A stretch of 64,000 nucleotides of DNA from Mactromeris polynyma (GCA_032209605.1 JASFXZ010000005.1:25222905-25286904); one strand, 5' to 3'. Shown: positions 48,083 through 59,391, counted from the first letter of the stretch. Made by a program: numbers and translations. The notes: generated by a model not told the origin, from the sequence alone.

Positions 48083-48770
48083 TTTAACTATGTGCATGAA
48101 ATCAACGCATCTGCAAAATAACAATATAACAAGGCTGCTCTTTGTGTATATCATTATACAATGTATTTCCGTAATCAATTAAGTAAATATTTGTATTATT
48201 AACGTTAGACCTTGATAAATATTTTTGTAGGTAGTATCATAAAGTTTACGTTAGTGCAAGGCAACTGTGCGCAATAACACGTATCACTACTTATACACTA
48301 CTGATCATAATGATAATGGTATATATATCTAAGTTATTAATTCGATTGAGCGAAATTATCGAATGAAGAGATCAACGAGATTTTTAAGTAATAAAAGTTT
48401 AGTCACCTCAACCAGCGTACGTTATTCAAGGTCTTTGAAGTTATGTAGGGTTTATCTCCCTGAAATGGAGCTCCGTTCTGCTGGGACCAATACAACCATT
48501 GGTCCAAGGTTTCTGTGAGGATGATTGAATGAAGAGCAAATTAGTAGCTCTACTGATTGATAATTAATTCCCAGAAAACTGGTTAGATCATCTGACCGCC
48601 ATGTAAACTGAAAAATGTTTCAATATGGCTGTCAACCGCATAAAACGAACAAACACATTTCTAGGGGGATATTTGTAGCTCAGCAGAAGTGTGATACACT
48701 TCAATAAGCGTGACTGTAAATACGCGGAATCGTCTGACTCATTAAGATTGAAGTGTTATTTTAAAACAAG
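48083..48770. other. Non-coding stretch
   Basis: AT-rich sequence upstream of the U2 promoter region. No feature is supported. Confidence 0.5.
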
Positions 48771-49571
48771 GAATATCTTTAAAAAAGATGGTTGGCGCAA
48801 CTTGCAGTATGCAAATTTGTTCCTATCTGAAGGTTAAAATGTGTTGTACAACATAAACAAATGCCTAAATGTTACGACTGCCGGTCTTTTAATTACGCTA
48901 CACTACAGAAAATCCGATACCTGTAAGGGGAGATCACTGCTTAGGAGACTGGATAAAATAACTCCGTAGTGTGATTAGTCATAGACACATTATAGTCTGT
49001 TTCAACATACAAATGTAGTTTATCACTACGTATTGCAGAAGTCGTGAACTCACACATTCATGTTAATTAACTTGTTACATGTAGCGATTGATCTGATTAA
49101 AACAATATAAATGTTCGCAACTGGTACATAAAAGCAAGAAAGTCTTTTAATTCCAACACCGGGCGATTCTCCGTGGGGTTGACTAACAACACTTCTTACT
49201 GGATAAATCTTAAAATACACAATACGATCGACTTGCATACGCAGTTGTTAAGGCAAACAATATTGGTTTTCATACAACACTGTCATGTTTACAATCATAA
49301 GAATAACGCCTCAAGATTTCTTTTGGCAAACACATAACACCATTTACGCAATAATTGTGTTCATTACTTTGCTTCGGAAGTAAAATACATAACAATAAAC
49401 AAGTTAGGTTTGGTAAACAAATATATTGGCCTTAACCAAATGTAAACCAATCTGACTCAATGTTACAAACATTGTTCGGTTGAAGAGAAATTGCATTAAT
49501 GGTTAACGTAAGATTTGATTAGTTTAAAAATACTGATAGCAAAACCATGTTAGTACGGCTGCGCCGAAAAA
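48771..49571. mobile_element. TCGGCGCA-end family, long or split copy
   Basis: The left family end (AATATCTTTAAAAAAGATGG TTGGCGCAA) is at 48771 and the right end (GTTAGTACGGCTGCGCCGAAAAAT) finishes at 49571, with ~560 bp of unrelated sequence between. It is either a longer family member or a copy split by an insertion. Confidence 0.5.
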
Positions 49572-49712
49572 TATTGGCCCCATACGGCATTATGGAAACG
49601 AAGTGACCATATGGAGTAAATATTGTTTCCTGCTAGCAAACAGTGTAATCACATGTTGCGTTTCTTGAAATGACGTCACTTACAGAAGAGGTTGTATCCC
49701 ATAGCAACGCAC
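49567..49712 (-). mobile_element. CRE-rich MITE fragment
   Basis: From GGCCCCATACGGCATTATGG to GGTTGTATCCCATAGC, including TGACGTCACTTACAGAAGAG. It is the half of the family containing the centre and one arm. Confidence 0.65.
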
Positions 49713-49849
49713 ATAAACAAATAAATGTAACGACCTGTATAAGCTTTAATTATTAATTTGAGAAAAAACCAAACCGTTGACAATACCACGGACATATAAA
49801 ACAATCTCCGTGACAATATCTTATATAGTAGATATTAAACCATTGATAT

Positions 49850-50070
49850 ATCAAAGATCGTTAGCAAACGTACTTCTCTATTCTACTTCTGAGTTCTCCT
49901 TCATTTTCAAGACAGGAAGGAAAAATATTAGTCTGGAAATATAAACTTATCGATCGTTGAAATCTTATCTTAGAACAGCATTGCCCTCTCTTGATATCCA
50001 TTCGTTATTTGACTGCCATGTTGATCACTCTGAACAATGTATTTGTATCATTTAATGTATGCAGACATGC
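49850..50070 (+). repeat. Duplicated block x, copy 2
   Basis: Best match is 38565-38830. It has the same 15-codon frame ending in a stop (QEGKILVWKYKLIDR) after TTTTCAAGA. Confidence 0.75.
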
Positions 50071-50179
50071 CTCCACAAAGAGCATAACACGCCTGTCAAA
50101 TGGGTGTATTATGCTCTTGGTGCGACATTCAGGTATGGCAAACTAAATTAAAATGAGGAACCGCTTTCAAATATAGTGT

Positions 50180-50508
50180 TGTCCACAATAGCTTGCAGTT
50201 ATGAGGATAAGGTAAAACAACACTCATACCTTGTATGAACTTTAACTGTGGACGTCTAACATATTCCCAGTTGTCCAGTGAACGGTTCTTTTCAGAACGT
50301 TAATTATTTGAAATTAATGAATGAAATTTCAGAATGTCTTGCTTAAATTCATTAAATAATAAAAGCGGTATTTGGGTTCGGACGTAAATTCTACTACACA
50401 ATACTTCCACTGAACAACTGGGAATATGTTAGACGTCCACAATTTAAGTTCATACAAGGTATGAGGTTTTCTTTACCCTCTTCTTCCAACTGCATGTTAT
50501 TGCGGACA
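50180..50508. mobile_element. MITE with ~104-bp inverted arms
   Basis: The left arm 50180-50283 and the right arm 50405-50508 are complementary at most positions; a perfect core is GTGGACGTCTAACATATTCC. About 120 bp lie between them. No target duplication is obvious. Confidence 0.85.
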
Positions 50509-50719
50509 TTATTCAGAGAAACTCCACATAATAAACTATTTACGTTTATGTATCTTTCTTATATCTTTCATTGGGCATTATAATATGAATCACCAATACC
50601 ATTAATTCACCTTACAGACTATTTGATCGAACCATTTATCTTAATTTAACGAACTCTCGAACACCCGACAGATTTCGACTTAAATATTGAAAAACAATCA
50701 CAATTTCGGAAAGGGGTAA

Positions 50720-51480
50720 TGTATTATCATTATCACATTTCGTTAATTGTATTTTCCGCCTATATTACTCGGTAATATACAACAATTGAAAATAATCTTT
50801 GCCTGAAAAGCATATATAACTTCATAGATTTATCAACCGAATTCATTTGATATCCTTTGAACACGAAATTTCCGGCAAAATGTATCCGTACTGCGTGTTT
50901 AACACGCAATTTATTGTCAGGAAATCTTAACCGTTAAGTATTGCTTTCTCAAAATGTTCTCGATCTAATGGTGCCTAATGCTGAATGCCAAAATATCACG
51001 ATAACTCCCACAATGCTTATAAATACTGCATCACGAAATTACAACAAAGCTTCTGAGTCCAGTTCGATATGTATATTATCACGATGTATTTGCTTTTAAA
51101 TTCAAGTAAGCAAATTGGAAAATTGTTCCGCATGATCGTTTTTCTATGACCCGATTTATGGTAATCGTCAAATCCGTCTGTTGATCGTCCGTCCGAAACT
51201 TTTATCTTTTAAACCATTCTGTGGTATTCAGATGATAAGCACGGTGGGAAGGTTTGTTAAACAAGCCAGACTGTAGCGGTCTCGTCTCAGACTAAAATTG
51301 AAATAATTCTGATGTAAGTAAGCTCAAATATTTAGCATGACTGGAAAGTTGGTCATAAGCAGATGTTGGGTCCTTACCTTACAATGTGCGTTCTTCGGGT
51401 ACAGTCGTCGCTCGGCGATTTGGTCGCTGTACTCGGAACACTGTATATAATTAATAGCTGTGATAAACAGATAGAAAACA
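50720..51480 (+). repeat. Duplicated block y, copy 2
   Basis: Similar to 40900-41640 and 57570-58330. It keeps the most intact minus-strand two-exon frame. Confidence 0.8.
50743..50802 (-). CDS. Candidate small secreted peptide, exon 2 (tentative)
   Basis: After the acceptor TATATGCTTTTCAG, 19 codons (AKIIFNCCILPSNIGGKYN) end in TAA at 50743. The copy at 40.9 kb keeps the same frame and stop position, with mostly amino-acid-changing differences. The copy at 57.6 kb is shifted by one base. It joins in phase 0 to the exon at 51378-51557. No known family was recognised. Confidence 0.25.
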   Translation of the reverse strand, partial: AKIIFNCCILPSNIGGKYN

Positions 51481-51557
51481 ATAAATGCAGCCTCTGCAAT
51501 ATACGTATGGCGAGTTCTTACTCCGATAACCATTGCAACAATGCTATTCATTATCAA
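51378..51557 (-). CDS. Candidate small secreted peptide, exon 1 (tentative)
   Basis: From ATG 51557, 60 codons run to AAG|GTAAGG with the donor GT at 51377-51376. A hydrophobic stretch at about residues 23-37 (AAFIVFYLFITAINY) could be a leader or a membrane anchor. It is followed by QCSEYSDQIAERR and a CK end. With the exon at 50743-50802 across a 575-bp GT-AG intron it gives a 79-residue product with Cys at 40, 59, 67 and 68. The corresponding exon at 58.2 kb has a stop, and that at 41.6 kb lacks the leader. I do not recognise it and cannot exclude chance. Confidence 0.25.
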
Positions 51558-52119
51558 AAGCCAGAATAACTTTCATTCAGCCATTTGTTACAGAGATAAT
51601 AAAACAATGTTCACTGATAGGATATTGTCATTAGAATAACATTGAGCCGCAGTATATTGGAATTTTTCTGTCATTTATTTCTACATAACCATCACAAATG
51701 TGTCTGGCGCCCTAATGTCACCAAGTACAGAGGCGTAAATACCTGATATTGTTTGTCAACTATTCAACAGTGTTCATATAACAGAATGCATATCTCATGT
51801 TTGTGTTTTATAATTATGGTAACTCGTTGTTTGTTTATTGTTACTGCTCGTCAACATTTACTCATAAGTTACCTAATATCCGATTTCAGTTCATAATCAT
51901 TTGTATCTCAAATATTGCAACTATCTGGATAATATAGTACATACTAAAGAAACAGAAGAAGCCATAATGTTCAAGCTAATTATATGACTGTATTTGTGAA
52001 AGACGTTCTTCGCATTTAATACTGTCTAGACATTGATGATCCTGACGACTTCGATAGAGCTCAAGTAAGCTAATATACTTTTCTTCAATAATCAAAAATT
52101 ATGTAACCAAGTAAATGTT

Positions 52120-52585
52120 GCGGGTAATTATAATGCTTGCAAACATTTGTGATACAACAAGACGTTTTTAGACCTGTCACCAAATAGACAATTCATGTAC
52201 AATGTGAACGTGTTATATTGATCAACACTGCACTTTTACGTTTTTCTCATTTGTTTTCCATCAAAGAGATGTATTCAGCAATGCTCTCAGTGACATTTGT
52301 TCTGAAAAAGATACTTGTTGCGATGAGTTCAGCCGGATACGAGATATGGATACTTCCAATGGATTGCAATTAGAAAAAAGTGTTTTTCATATCGACTTTA
52401 TACAGAACGCATTAGGCATTCGGAAATGTTGGAGAATACGTTACCTAAATCGCATCTTTCACATCCTAGTTTTGAGAAATGCGTTTTTGTACTTATTCAT
52501 TAACAAGTAAAAGAACATCAATAAATGTCAGAGGATGTCAATTGAAGTGATCGGATTTGGAAATTAAGAGTTCGTAAATAATGTG
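52120..52585 (+). repeat. Duplicated block z, copy 2
   Basis: Same ordered words as 42895-43330 and 54265-54790. The + frame reads DVFSNALSDICSEKDTCCDE and FSRIRDMDTSN, then stays open into diverged sequence. A minus frame also stays open here, so strand is undecided. Confidence 0.75.
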
Positions 52586-53029
52586 ATATATGAAGTCAAC
52601 CTCACTAATCAGAGTAGAAAGACAAATGACTCTGAAAGTTGATCATCATGTTCCATCTTTGCTCCTCTATAACAATGATCTATTCAAAACCCGGAATCGG
52701 AATAAAGGTGTCTGCTGTTTGTGATATGCCATTGTTTAATTCTTTAATTCTACATACAGTAACATGTGTTCCGACTTGTTAAATGTTGGGGAGGTGTAAT
52801 GGTAGGAAATATACAAGGTTTGGTGCAGCCAAAACCAGGTTTTGTTCCGGTGATATGTTTGCGTGGCAGATATTCTAGTCTAAGTATGGCGCGGATATAC
52901 AAAGTGCTACTGCACAAAACTAAATGTATATAATATATAATGCAAATATCTTATTCAACTCTATTACTTATTTGCCCATTCGAGTCCTGTTTTTCCCAAT
53001 AGTTTGTTATAACATTCGTTAAAGTGGTT

Positions 53030-53330
53030 ACGGTTTTCTCAGAGATCAGTCATGTCTAAAATGATTTAATGCCTGGCAATTCAAGCCACAGCCGGTCCTG
53101 TTTTGTATCAAAGGATTTATTTCAAATTAGCAAATCCGTTTAAGATTCGGTTCAATCATGTTCTAAAACGATAGAATCATCCGTGGTATAATTTGTCGGC
53201 CACGTGCATGGATTGAATTATCGTCCGAATAATCCTATTAAACATTGATTTCAGCCGCCGCCACTGATGCATGTTTTGTTACTACATGCATTTTATCCGA
53301 CACAAAACATTCATTGCTCCACATCAAAAC
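53030..53330 (+). repeat. Duplicated block w, copy 2
   Basis: Matches 44440-44760 and 55490-55770, including TTTTGTATCAAAGGATTTAT and GTCGGCCACGTGCA. Confidence 0.7.
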
Positions 53331-54264
53331 GTGTAACATATTGTTAGTGATGACGTCCGTCTTAATATCTTAGTCTACTTTAGGTCGAACACCCCAAATG
53401 GACATATCTGAGCAGGCAAATGAAACAAGTATTGATTTTATCTGTACTATAATACAGGTAACAATTTAAAATTTCGTTATTTTTTACAGTTCCAAAAAAG
53501 TTTTGACCTTTTTTTACTATGTAAACTTCCTTCCTGAAAAACGTTAGCTTTTCAAATATGACCAGTAAATGGAAAATTAACATTTCATTTCCCATGTAAT
53601 ATTTCTTGTATACGCAGGAAAGCATCACGATTGTACTAATCAGACATGTAGAATAAAGAAATGTAAGAAAGGGTTACAAGAAATTCAATGAAAATATTAT
53701 TGTTTTACATTTATGTATTTACATAATGTGTATTTAAGAAATGGGCAAATTTGCTTCGAAATATTGTACTGAGGAAAAGGCAAGTGATTATTATTCTGGT
53801 CCAAAACGCTTGCTGTGATAAATTTGTAAAAATAATTAATGATAGTAATATATGTTCTGAAAATATTAGCTATATGAAATTGTTAAATAATAAAAACCGA
53901 TGCACCAATGCACTTTGTATCTTGGTAGGAAGGCTCTTCTAGTTATTAATTATGTTTTTTATGAACATTCATGCACTACCATTTATATGTTTGTGCAACA
54001 AACTGTGTAAACTCCAATGTAATTTATACTACCTTATATATATTTCGCCCAGTATTCAGCACATAACTGTTACATATTTACCTGCCTGTTTGTAACCATT
54101 TGTAACACAAGATTATCAACAAGCTGGACACAAAAAAGACATGCTAGAGATCCAGAGGAAGTCATAATGTTCAAACTAATCACATGACAGGATTTCAATG
54201 GAACTTTCCTTACATTTAATACCGTCTAGACAAAATGCAACTTTATTATAACAGAGTAAATATT
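53331..54264. other. Non-coding stretch
   Basis: AT-rich sequence between two duplicated units. Open frames at 53380 and 53751 have no recognisable domain. Confidence 0.45.
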
Positions 54265-54790
54265 GATGGTGATTATAACGCTAACAAACCATTTGTAACT
54301 TGGATAGATGTCTTCACGCATGAAACCAAAAAAGAGACAAATACATATACAATGCGCACGTATTATATTAATCAACAGAAAGCCGTTTTGGTTTAGGTTC
54401 TCTTTTGCTTTTACTTCAGAGAGATGTATTCAGCAATGCTCAGAATGGTATTCGTTCTGAAAAAGATACATCCTGCGATGAGTTCAGTCGGATACCAGAT
54501 ATGGATACTTCGAAAAGATTGCAATCAGAAATTAGTGTGTTTTCCTCATCCAGCTTAAAAAACGACAAGGTCGAAGGATATTTTCATGATTTACTTTTAG
54601 TAACACATGTCTGTAGATCTTTCAAATCCTAATACTTGTGAGAAATGTGATGTCGTGCTTACTCATTGTATGAATATAAAATAAGCAAAAGAAAATAAAT
54701 ATTATCATGGAAAAAGTCAATAGAAATCCTCGCATAAGGAAATAAAGAGTTCATAAATAATGTGATCCAATAAGTAAACTCAATGTTGTT
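54265..54790 (+). repeat. Duplicated block z, copy 3
   Basis: The + frame 54405-54632 includes RDVFSNAQNGIRSEKDTSCD and EFSRIPDMDTS. It begins after TTTTGCTTTTACTTCAG, a good acceptor-like sequence. Confidence 0.75.
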
Positions 54791-54952
54791 ATATCCATTA
54801 ATGATTTTGTATTGGGTCAGAGTTTAACTCCAACAGTATACTTAACCAATGTTCCATGGTTACAGACCAGCATTATTTGTTCTACCACAAGCATTGACAG
54901 CTTCCCTACCTTCCTGTGGAAGACAAATGACTTGGAAGCATTATCTTCTGTC

Positions 54953-55289
54953 CAATATATAGTTCTCATATCTACAATATTTACCTCCCTTGTTCTGAAT
55001 TGTCGGCCATTTTGATAGGCAAATTTCCTTAAAGTTTATGGGGATTATAATGTAAACGATGATAAACTAATCCAATATATACAAAATAACTTATTCATTG
55101 TACGCATGTGGCATTTGGCTCAGTAAGTTGAAGAAAAAGTGGTTGTCACATGCAAATTATCTTGGTTTTTTCTCAATTATCACATATTTGAAAATTATGC
55201 CTATAAAGGTTTATCAGTTTTGCCTATCAAAATGGCCGACAGTTAAGAACAAGGGAGGTAAATATTGTAGATGTGGGAACTATATATTG
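54953..55289. mobile_element. MITE with 68-bp inverted arms
   Basis: Arms 54953-55020 and 55222-55289 are inverted copies with about four mismatches, sharing CTATCAAAATGGCCGACA and CAAGGGAGGTAAATATTG. About 200 bp lie between. It is inserted between blocks z and w of copy 3. Confidence 0.85.
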
Positions 55290-55489
55290 TTACTCAGAAA
55301 ATGTGCATCTCCATGGACTTAAAGATGAAATGAATAAACATGAATAACGGACTGTTTTATCAAGTATGGTGTGATTTGTATCATGTACAAGATGTTACTA
55401 ACCAAAATATATTTTTTATACATTTAACATGAATCAAATTTTGCTTTTACACTCCTTTATTTTGTTTTTACTTCTTCTCATTTACAGTT

Positions 55490-55770
55490 TCTAACAATTA
55501 AGTCTCAAATGATTCCATGTCTGGTAATTCAAGCCTCGACGCAAGCCTGTTTTGTATTAAAAGAGTATTGCAAATTAGCAAAACCATTTAAGATTACATT
55601 CAAGTAATTGAGTCATCCTAAAAAACGATAAAATCATGCGTTGTGTAATCTGTCGGCCACGTGCACTACATTAATTTTGTTCCGAAATATCCAATTCAAA
55701 AGTTTTTTGTCTCCACAAATGATGAACCATTTGTTAATTTACTGAATGCATTTTATCCCATGTCAGCCAT
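55490..55770 (+). repeat. Duplicated block w, copy 3
   Basis: Matches 44440-44760 and 53030-53330 (AATTCAAGCCTCGACGCAAG, GTCGGCCACGTGCA, GCATTTTATCCCA). Confidence 0.7.
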
Positions 55771-56629
55771 ATGCTACAACCACATTACATTTATCACATC
55801 AAATTGTTCATGATAATGTTCCGCCTACATACCATATTCTTTATTATGAACTTCAAGAGGTCTGCGATTGTGCTATTCAATATTGTATTCTATACAGTTA
55901 TATGGTTCTTGCATGACCTATACCTGTTATCTGTATATATCTGTATTGATTGTTGGTGAAAGTAACTACGTTTACTTTTAACTTGACGGGAATGGGCAAT
56001 ATACAACACCAACGTTTGGCTTTAATCTTCCTATATTGTCAGGTTGCACAGAACTGTCTCTACATATTCTATGAAGAATGGGTAGATTTATTTCCTCTTT
56101 AAATCACTGTTGTTTGCATACATTTGGTGTAAGCAATATAGGTTGTTGTTCAGACAGCATTGTACAATGTAACTTCCTATGATCGTTACGTGACCTTTCA
56201 CCACTTTGTACAAGAATGTCAACTGCTAGTTTTGATGCCGTTCCTGGGGTGTGTTTATGTCAAGATGATGTACCTACCATCTCTGTGGTCTAGCCTTTCA
56301 GTCTGCGAATGTATTCTCTTATAACAAAGTCGGTTGAAATCGTTCGAGACGGACAAAAGCATCGATAGTGAGGCCCCATTGAACATTTTCATACATGCAT
56401 TGAAAGTTCTCTGTAAATTGTTTATCAAATTATTGTTGCGTCGATAAATTTAGCGGTTAGTATTTGAGACATTTTTAAATCGTCTGTGTTTATTATCACC
56501 AAACAAGAGACATCCTTGAACTGGGACCGTGGCTCGGTAGATATATATGTCACCATTAACTGATTTGGCTTATTACTAATCCGTACATAAAGGAAGGATT
56601 AAGCTGTTGTTACACGGAATACCATATTC
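55771..56629. other. Non-coding stretch
   Basis: Weak similarity to 44900-45480 (TTTTAACTTGACG, GAATGTCAA..GTTCCTGG) marks it as the far end of the duplicated unit. No gene is supported. Confidence 0.4.
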
Positions 56630-56830
56630 ACAAGACCATGCCTCCCCACACAGATCACAGAGAAGCATCAGCACACACACACCACCACAGGAGTTTAGGG
56701 GGTTTAAGCGCAAGCATCTATGGGGATGCAGCAATTAGGAATTGTCTGGCTGATTACTGATAGTAGAAGGGGACAAACAGAGGGGGGAAGGGAATACATT
56801 ACAGTACAGTACAGATTAGGAAACAAGATG
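56630..56830 (-). repeat. LTR-like dispersed repeat fragment
   Basis: Inverted relative to 29400 and 63530. GCCTCCCCACACAGATC, GAATTGTCTGGCTGATTACT and GGGGACAAACAGAGG words match the other copies in order. Confidence 0.45.
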
Positions 56831-57569
56831 ACCATGGACAGGGATGGGGGTGAACACGAATTTATTAAAATTTTAAAACATCAATATAAAATCAATATGG
56901 CCTGCATTCTTTTGGTTAGATAACTCGGATTCTCAGATGTAATTATTTCTTTGATCATATCCAGAACAATGCAAATATCTAATAAAAACAAATAACTGAA
57001 AACTCCCAACATTCTTCTATTGACATGGTGTAAGCGTACACACAACGAAACATTTATTTATTTATGTTCAGTATATTGTCACTGAATTACAAAGTTCACG
57101 TTTTTTAATTATTGCAAGTATTTGTTTTTAGAAGCAATTGCGAATAGAATTGTATAATTTAAATAAAATATAAACGATACTTTGATATTAAATTTTGTAA
57201 CATGTGTCGTATGTAGCTTATTGAGCCATACATGTACAATGAAATAACGTACACTAATTAGGGGTGTTCTGCCTTAAGAGGAGATGTAGACTCAATATTT
57301 TAAATCAACTTTAAAGAAAAGAGCAAAACGGGATATAAAGTATTTTAAATCCATCTACTTTCGTTCACATAGGATTTACATAATATATAAAGAGAACTGA
57401 ATATGCAATATGCTGACCACATTCTTCATTCGGCAGTTATTATCACATTATTAATCCTAAAAACTTACTGACTATTTTATCTAGGCATTTATAGAAAATA
57501 TGTATATATTATCTGACAATTGTCGGATTTAAATATTAAACCAACTACCAAAATTGCACCAAGGGATAA
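56831..57569. other. Non-coding stretch
   Basis: AT-rich sequence with no supported feature. Confidence 0.5.
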
Positions 57570-58330
57570 TATATCAGCATTATCACATTTCGTTAATTGA
57601 ATTTTCCGTTTACATTACTCGAATATAAACAACAATAGAGAAAATGTTTGCCTGAAAAGCGTATATAATTTCATAGATGTTTCAAACGAATTTATTTTAT
57701 GCAATTTGTACACGAAACTGCCTGTAAAATGTATCCACAGTGCGTGTTTTACCCGCTATATATTGTCTGGACCATCTTTATCGTAAGTATTCCTTTCTCA
57801 AAATGTTCTCAATTGTAATGGTGCCTAATGATAAATGCCAAAATGTCACGAGAACTCCCAGTGATTTATACCAAAGTACGAAGTTACAACAAAGCTTGTG
57901 AGTCCATTTCGATATGTATATCGTCACGTTGTGTCAACTTTTTTAAATTCTTAGCATTGTTCCACATGATACTTCCGGTTTTTTATGCCGCGTGGGCAAG
58001 CATTACAATAATTGACATATCCGTCAGTGAGTTAACCGACTTGTCCGTCAGTGATTTAGTTATTGTTCGTGCGTCCGACCGAAACACTTCGCGTTGTATC
58101 TTTTACACTTAGACGATTCGATGTATTCAAGTTATGTTGATAATTAAGGATATTCTACTAATTGGCTCAAATGTGAAGCACGATGGGAAAGTTCGTCAGG
58201 AGCAATAATATGGTCGTTACCTCCAAGGTCATGAGAAGTGACAAGGGCACGTTCTTCGGATGCATTCATCGCTCGGCAAATGGGTTGCTGTATTATTGAA
58301 TATTATTAACAGACTAATAGATGTAAACTA
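57570..58330 (+). repeat. Duplicated block y, copy 3
   Basis: Similar to the blocks at 40900 and 50720. Its minus-strand exons carry a stop and a one-base shift, while its + leader frame is intact. Confidence 0.8.
57729..57782 (+). CDS. Possible short leader exon (tentative)
   Basis: Eighteen codons (MYPQCVFYPLYIVWTIFI) ending at ATC|GTAAGT, the same length and donor as at 41063. No downstream exon can be assigned, because z and w blocks are absent after this copy. Confidence 0.2.
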
Positions 58331-58947
58331 TGTATAGTATCTTCTCACTTCGGTAACCATTCTTTCAACGATGTTTATCTGTAAACCATGCTGGATATGG
58401 CAAATTATGACAGATCCTAATGTCTTTAGGGGTTATGTTCGGGACTTTGTGGACATTAACCTTTGCTCTGGGACTAACAAAAATGTTCCATTGGGTATCT
58501 AAAAACTTTTATCCAGTCCTTTTGGGGTTGTGTTGTGTTGTTATGTCTATGATGTTTCGGGTTTGCGTTGGTGTTTTCTTTGTTTCATTTTGTTTGTCCA
58601 ATGTTCGTCCATACGTACATGTATGTCGACGTGTTAGTGGGTTGATAATTTTTATTAATCGGCCTTCCTCTTCTCTATGCATTACGTACATATCATTGGG
58701 TTATATATATCAGTTCGAATTTCTCCAGGTTTCTTTCTTTAATAATACTATGACAGTAGTTCATAAAATAACATTTTATAAAATTAGTTCTCTACGCATA
58801 ACATACTTATCATTAAGGCATGTCTCATTCTTCATTATGACGTCATCTGGCATTATCAAGGAAACATCACTCCATATATATGTATAATGCTGTTTTATAA
58901 AACATCGTAATACTCATTTGGTACATGTTCGAGTTTTCTTAATATAC
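58331..58947. other. Non-coding stretch with low-complexity open frame
   Basis: A 155-codon + frame (58420-58887) is rich in Phe, Val, Leu and Cys. It resembles the low-complexity frames that T-rich repeats produce, as at 40392-40766. No domain is recognisable, so it is not called as a gene. Confidence 0.4.
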
Positions 58948-58952
58948 CTGTC

Positions 58953-59257
58953 CAGTGGCGGATCTACCGGGGGGGGGGGCACGGAGGGCACGTGCCCCCC
59001 CCAGCTGGCCGGCAAGTAATGTTTTTTGGGGCACATCTTTATTGATTTAACTGTACAAATAAGTTGTTAACATCGACGAGGTTGTCACAGACTTTGCAAG
59101 GATGCAGCCAAGACGGTTGAAGCTGCCAAACATCCTTGACAGCGACGACAAATGTTAATTCCATGTCATTATATGATTAAAATAATGCATTCAAAAAAAG
59201 TTTTATATGTTTATAATTAGTTGTGCCCCCATTTAGAAAGTCCTGGATCCGCCACTG
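58953..59257. mobile_element. hAT-like MITE, 305 bp, 5-bp target duplication
   Basis: The ends CAGTGGCGGATC and GATCCGCCACTG are inverted repeats of a form common in hAT elements. A 5-bp duplication CTGTC flanks it (58948-58952 and 59258-59262). Near the left end a G-run and GGGCACGTGCCC palindrome lie at about 58970-59000. It has no coding capacity. Confidence 0.85.
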
Positions 59258-59319
59258 CTGTCTATATATTATTTCTATTTGGCTTTATTTTAAATTCCAT
59301 TTCCTATCGCTAGTATTTG

Positions 59320-59391
59320 TTATAGGATCAAACGACCATTTTTGGCGTTCATGCATGTGTAAACGCCGAAATGGTCGTTTAATCCTTATAA
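59320..59391. repeat. 72-bp near-perfect palindrome
   Basis: TTATAGGATCAAACGACC is mirrored by GGTCGTTTAATCCTTATAA around GGCGTTCATGCATGTGTAAACGCC. It is the end of the repeat that continues to 60405, and half of it ends the other copy at 15528. Confidence 0.85.

Noticed and set aside
58420..58887. 155-codon plus-strand open frame, hydrophobic
   Set aside because: Low-complexity Phe/Val/Leu/Cys composition from a T-rich repeat, no domain, and no splice context. The opposite strand also has an open frame.
59320..59391. Helitron 3' end (hairpin near terminus)
   Set aside because: The palindrome is not followed by a CTRR end, and no 5' TC end or Rep/helicase gene was seen.
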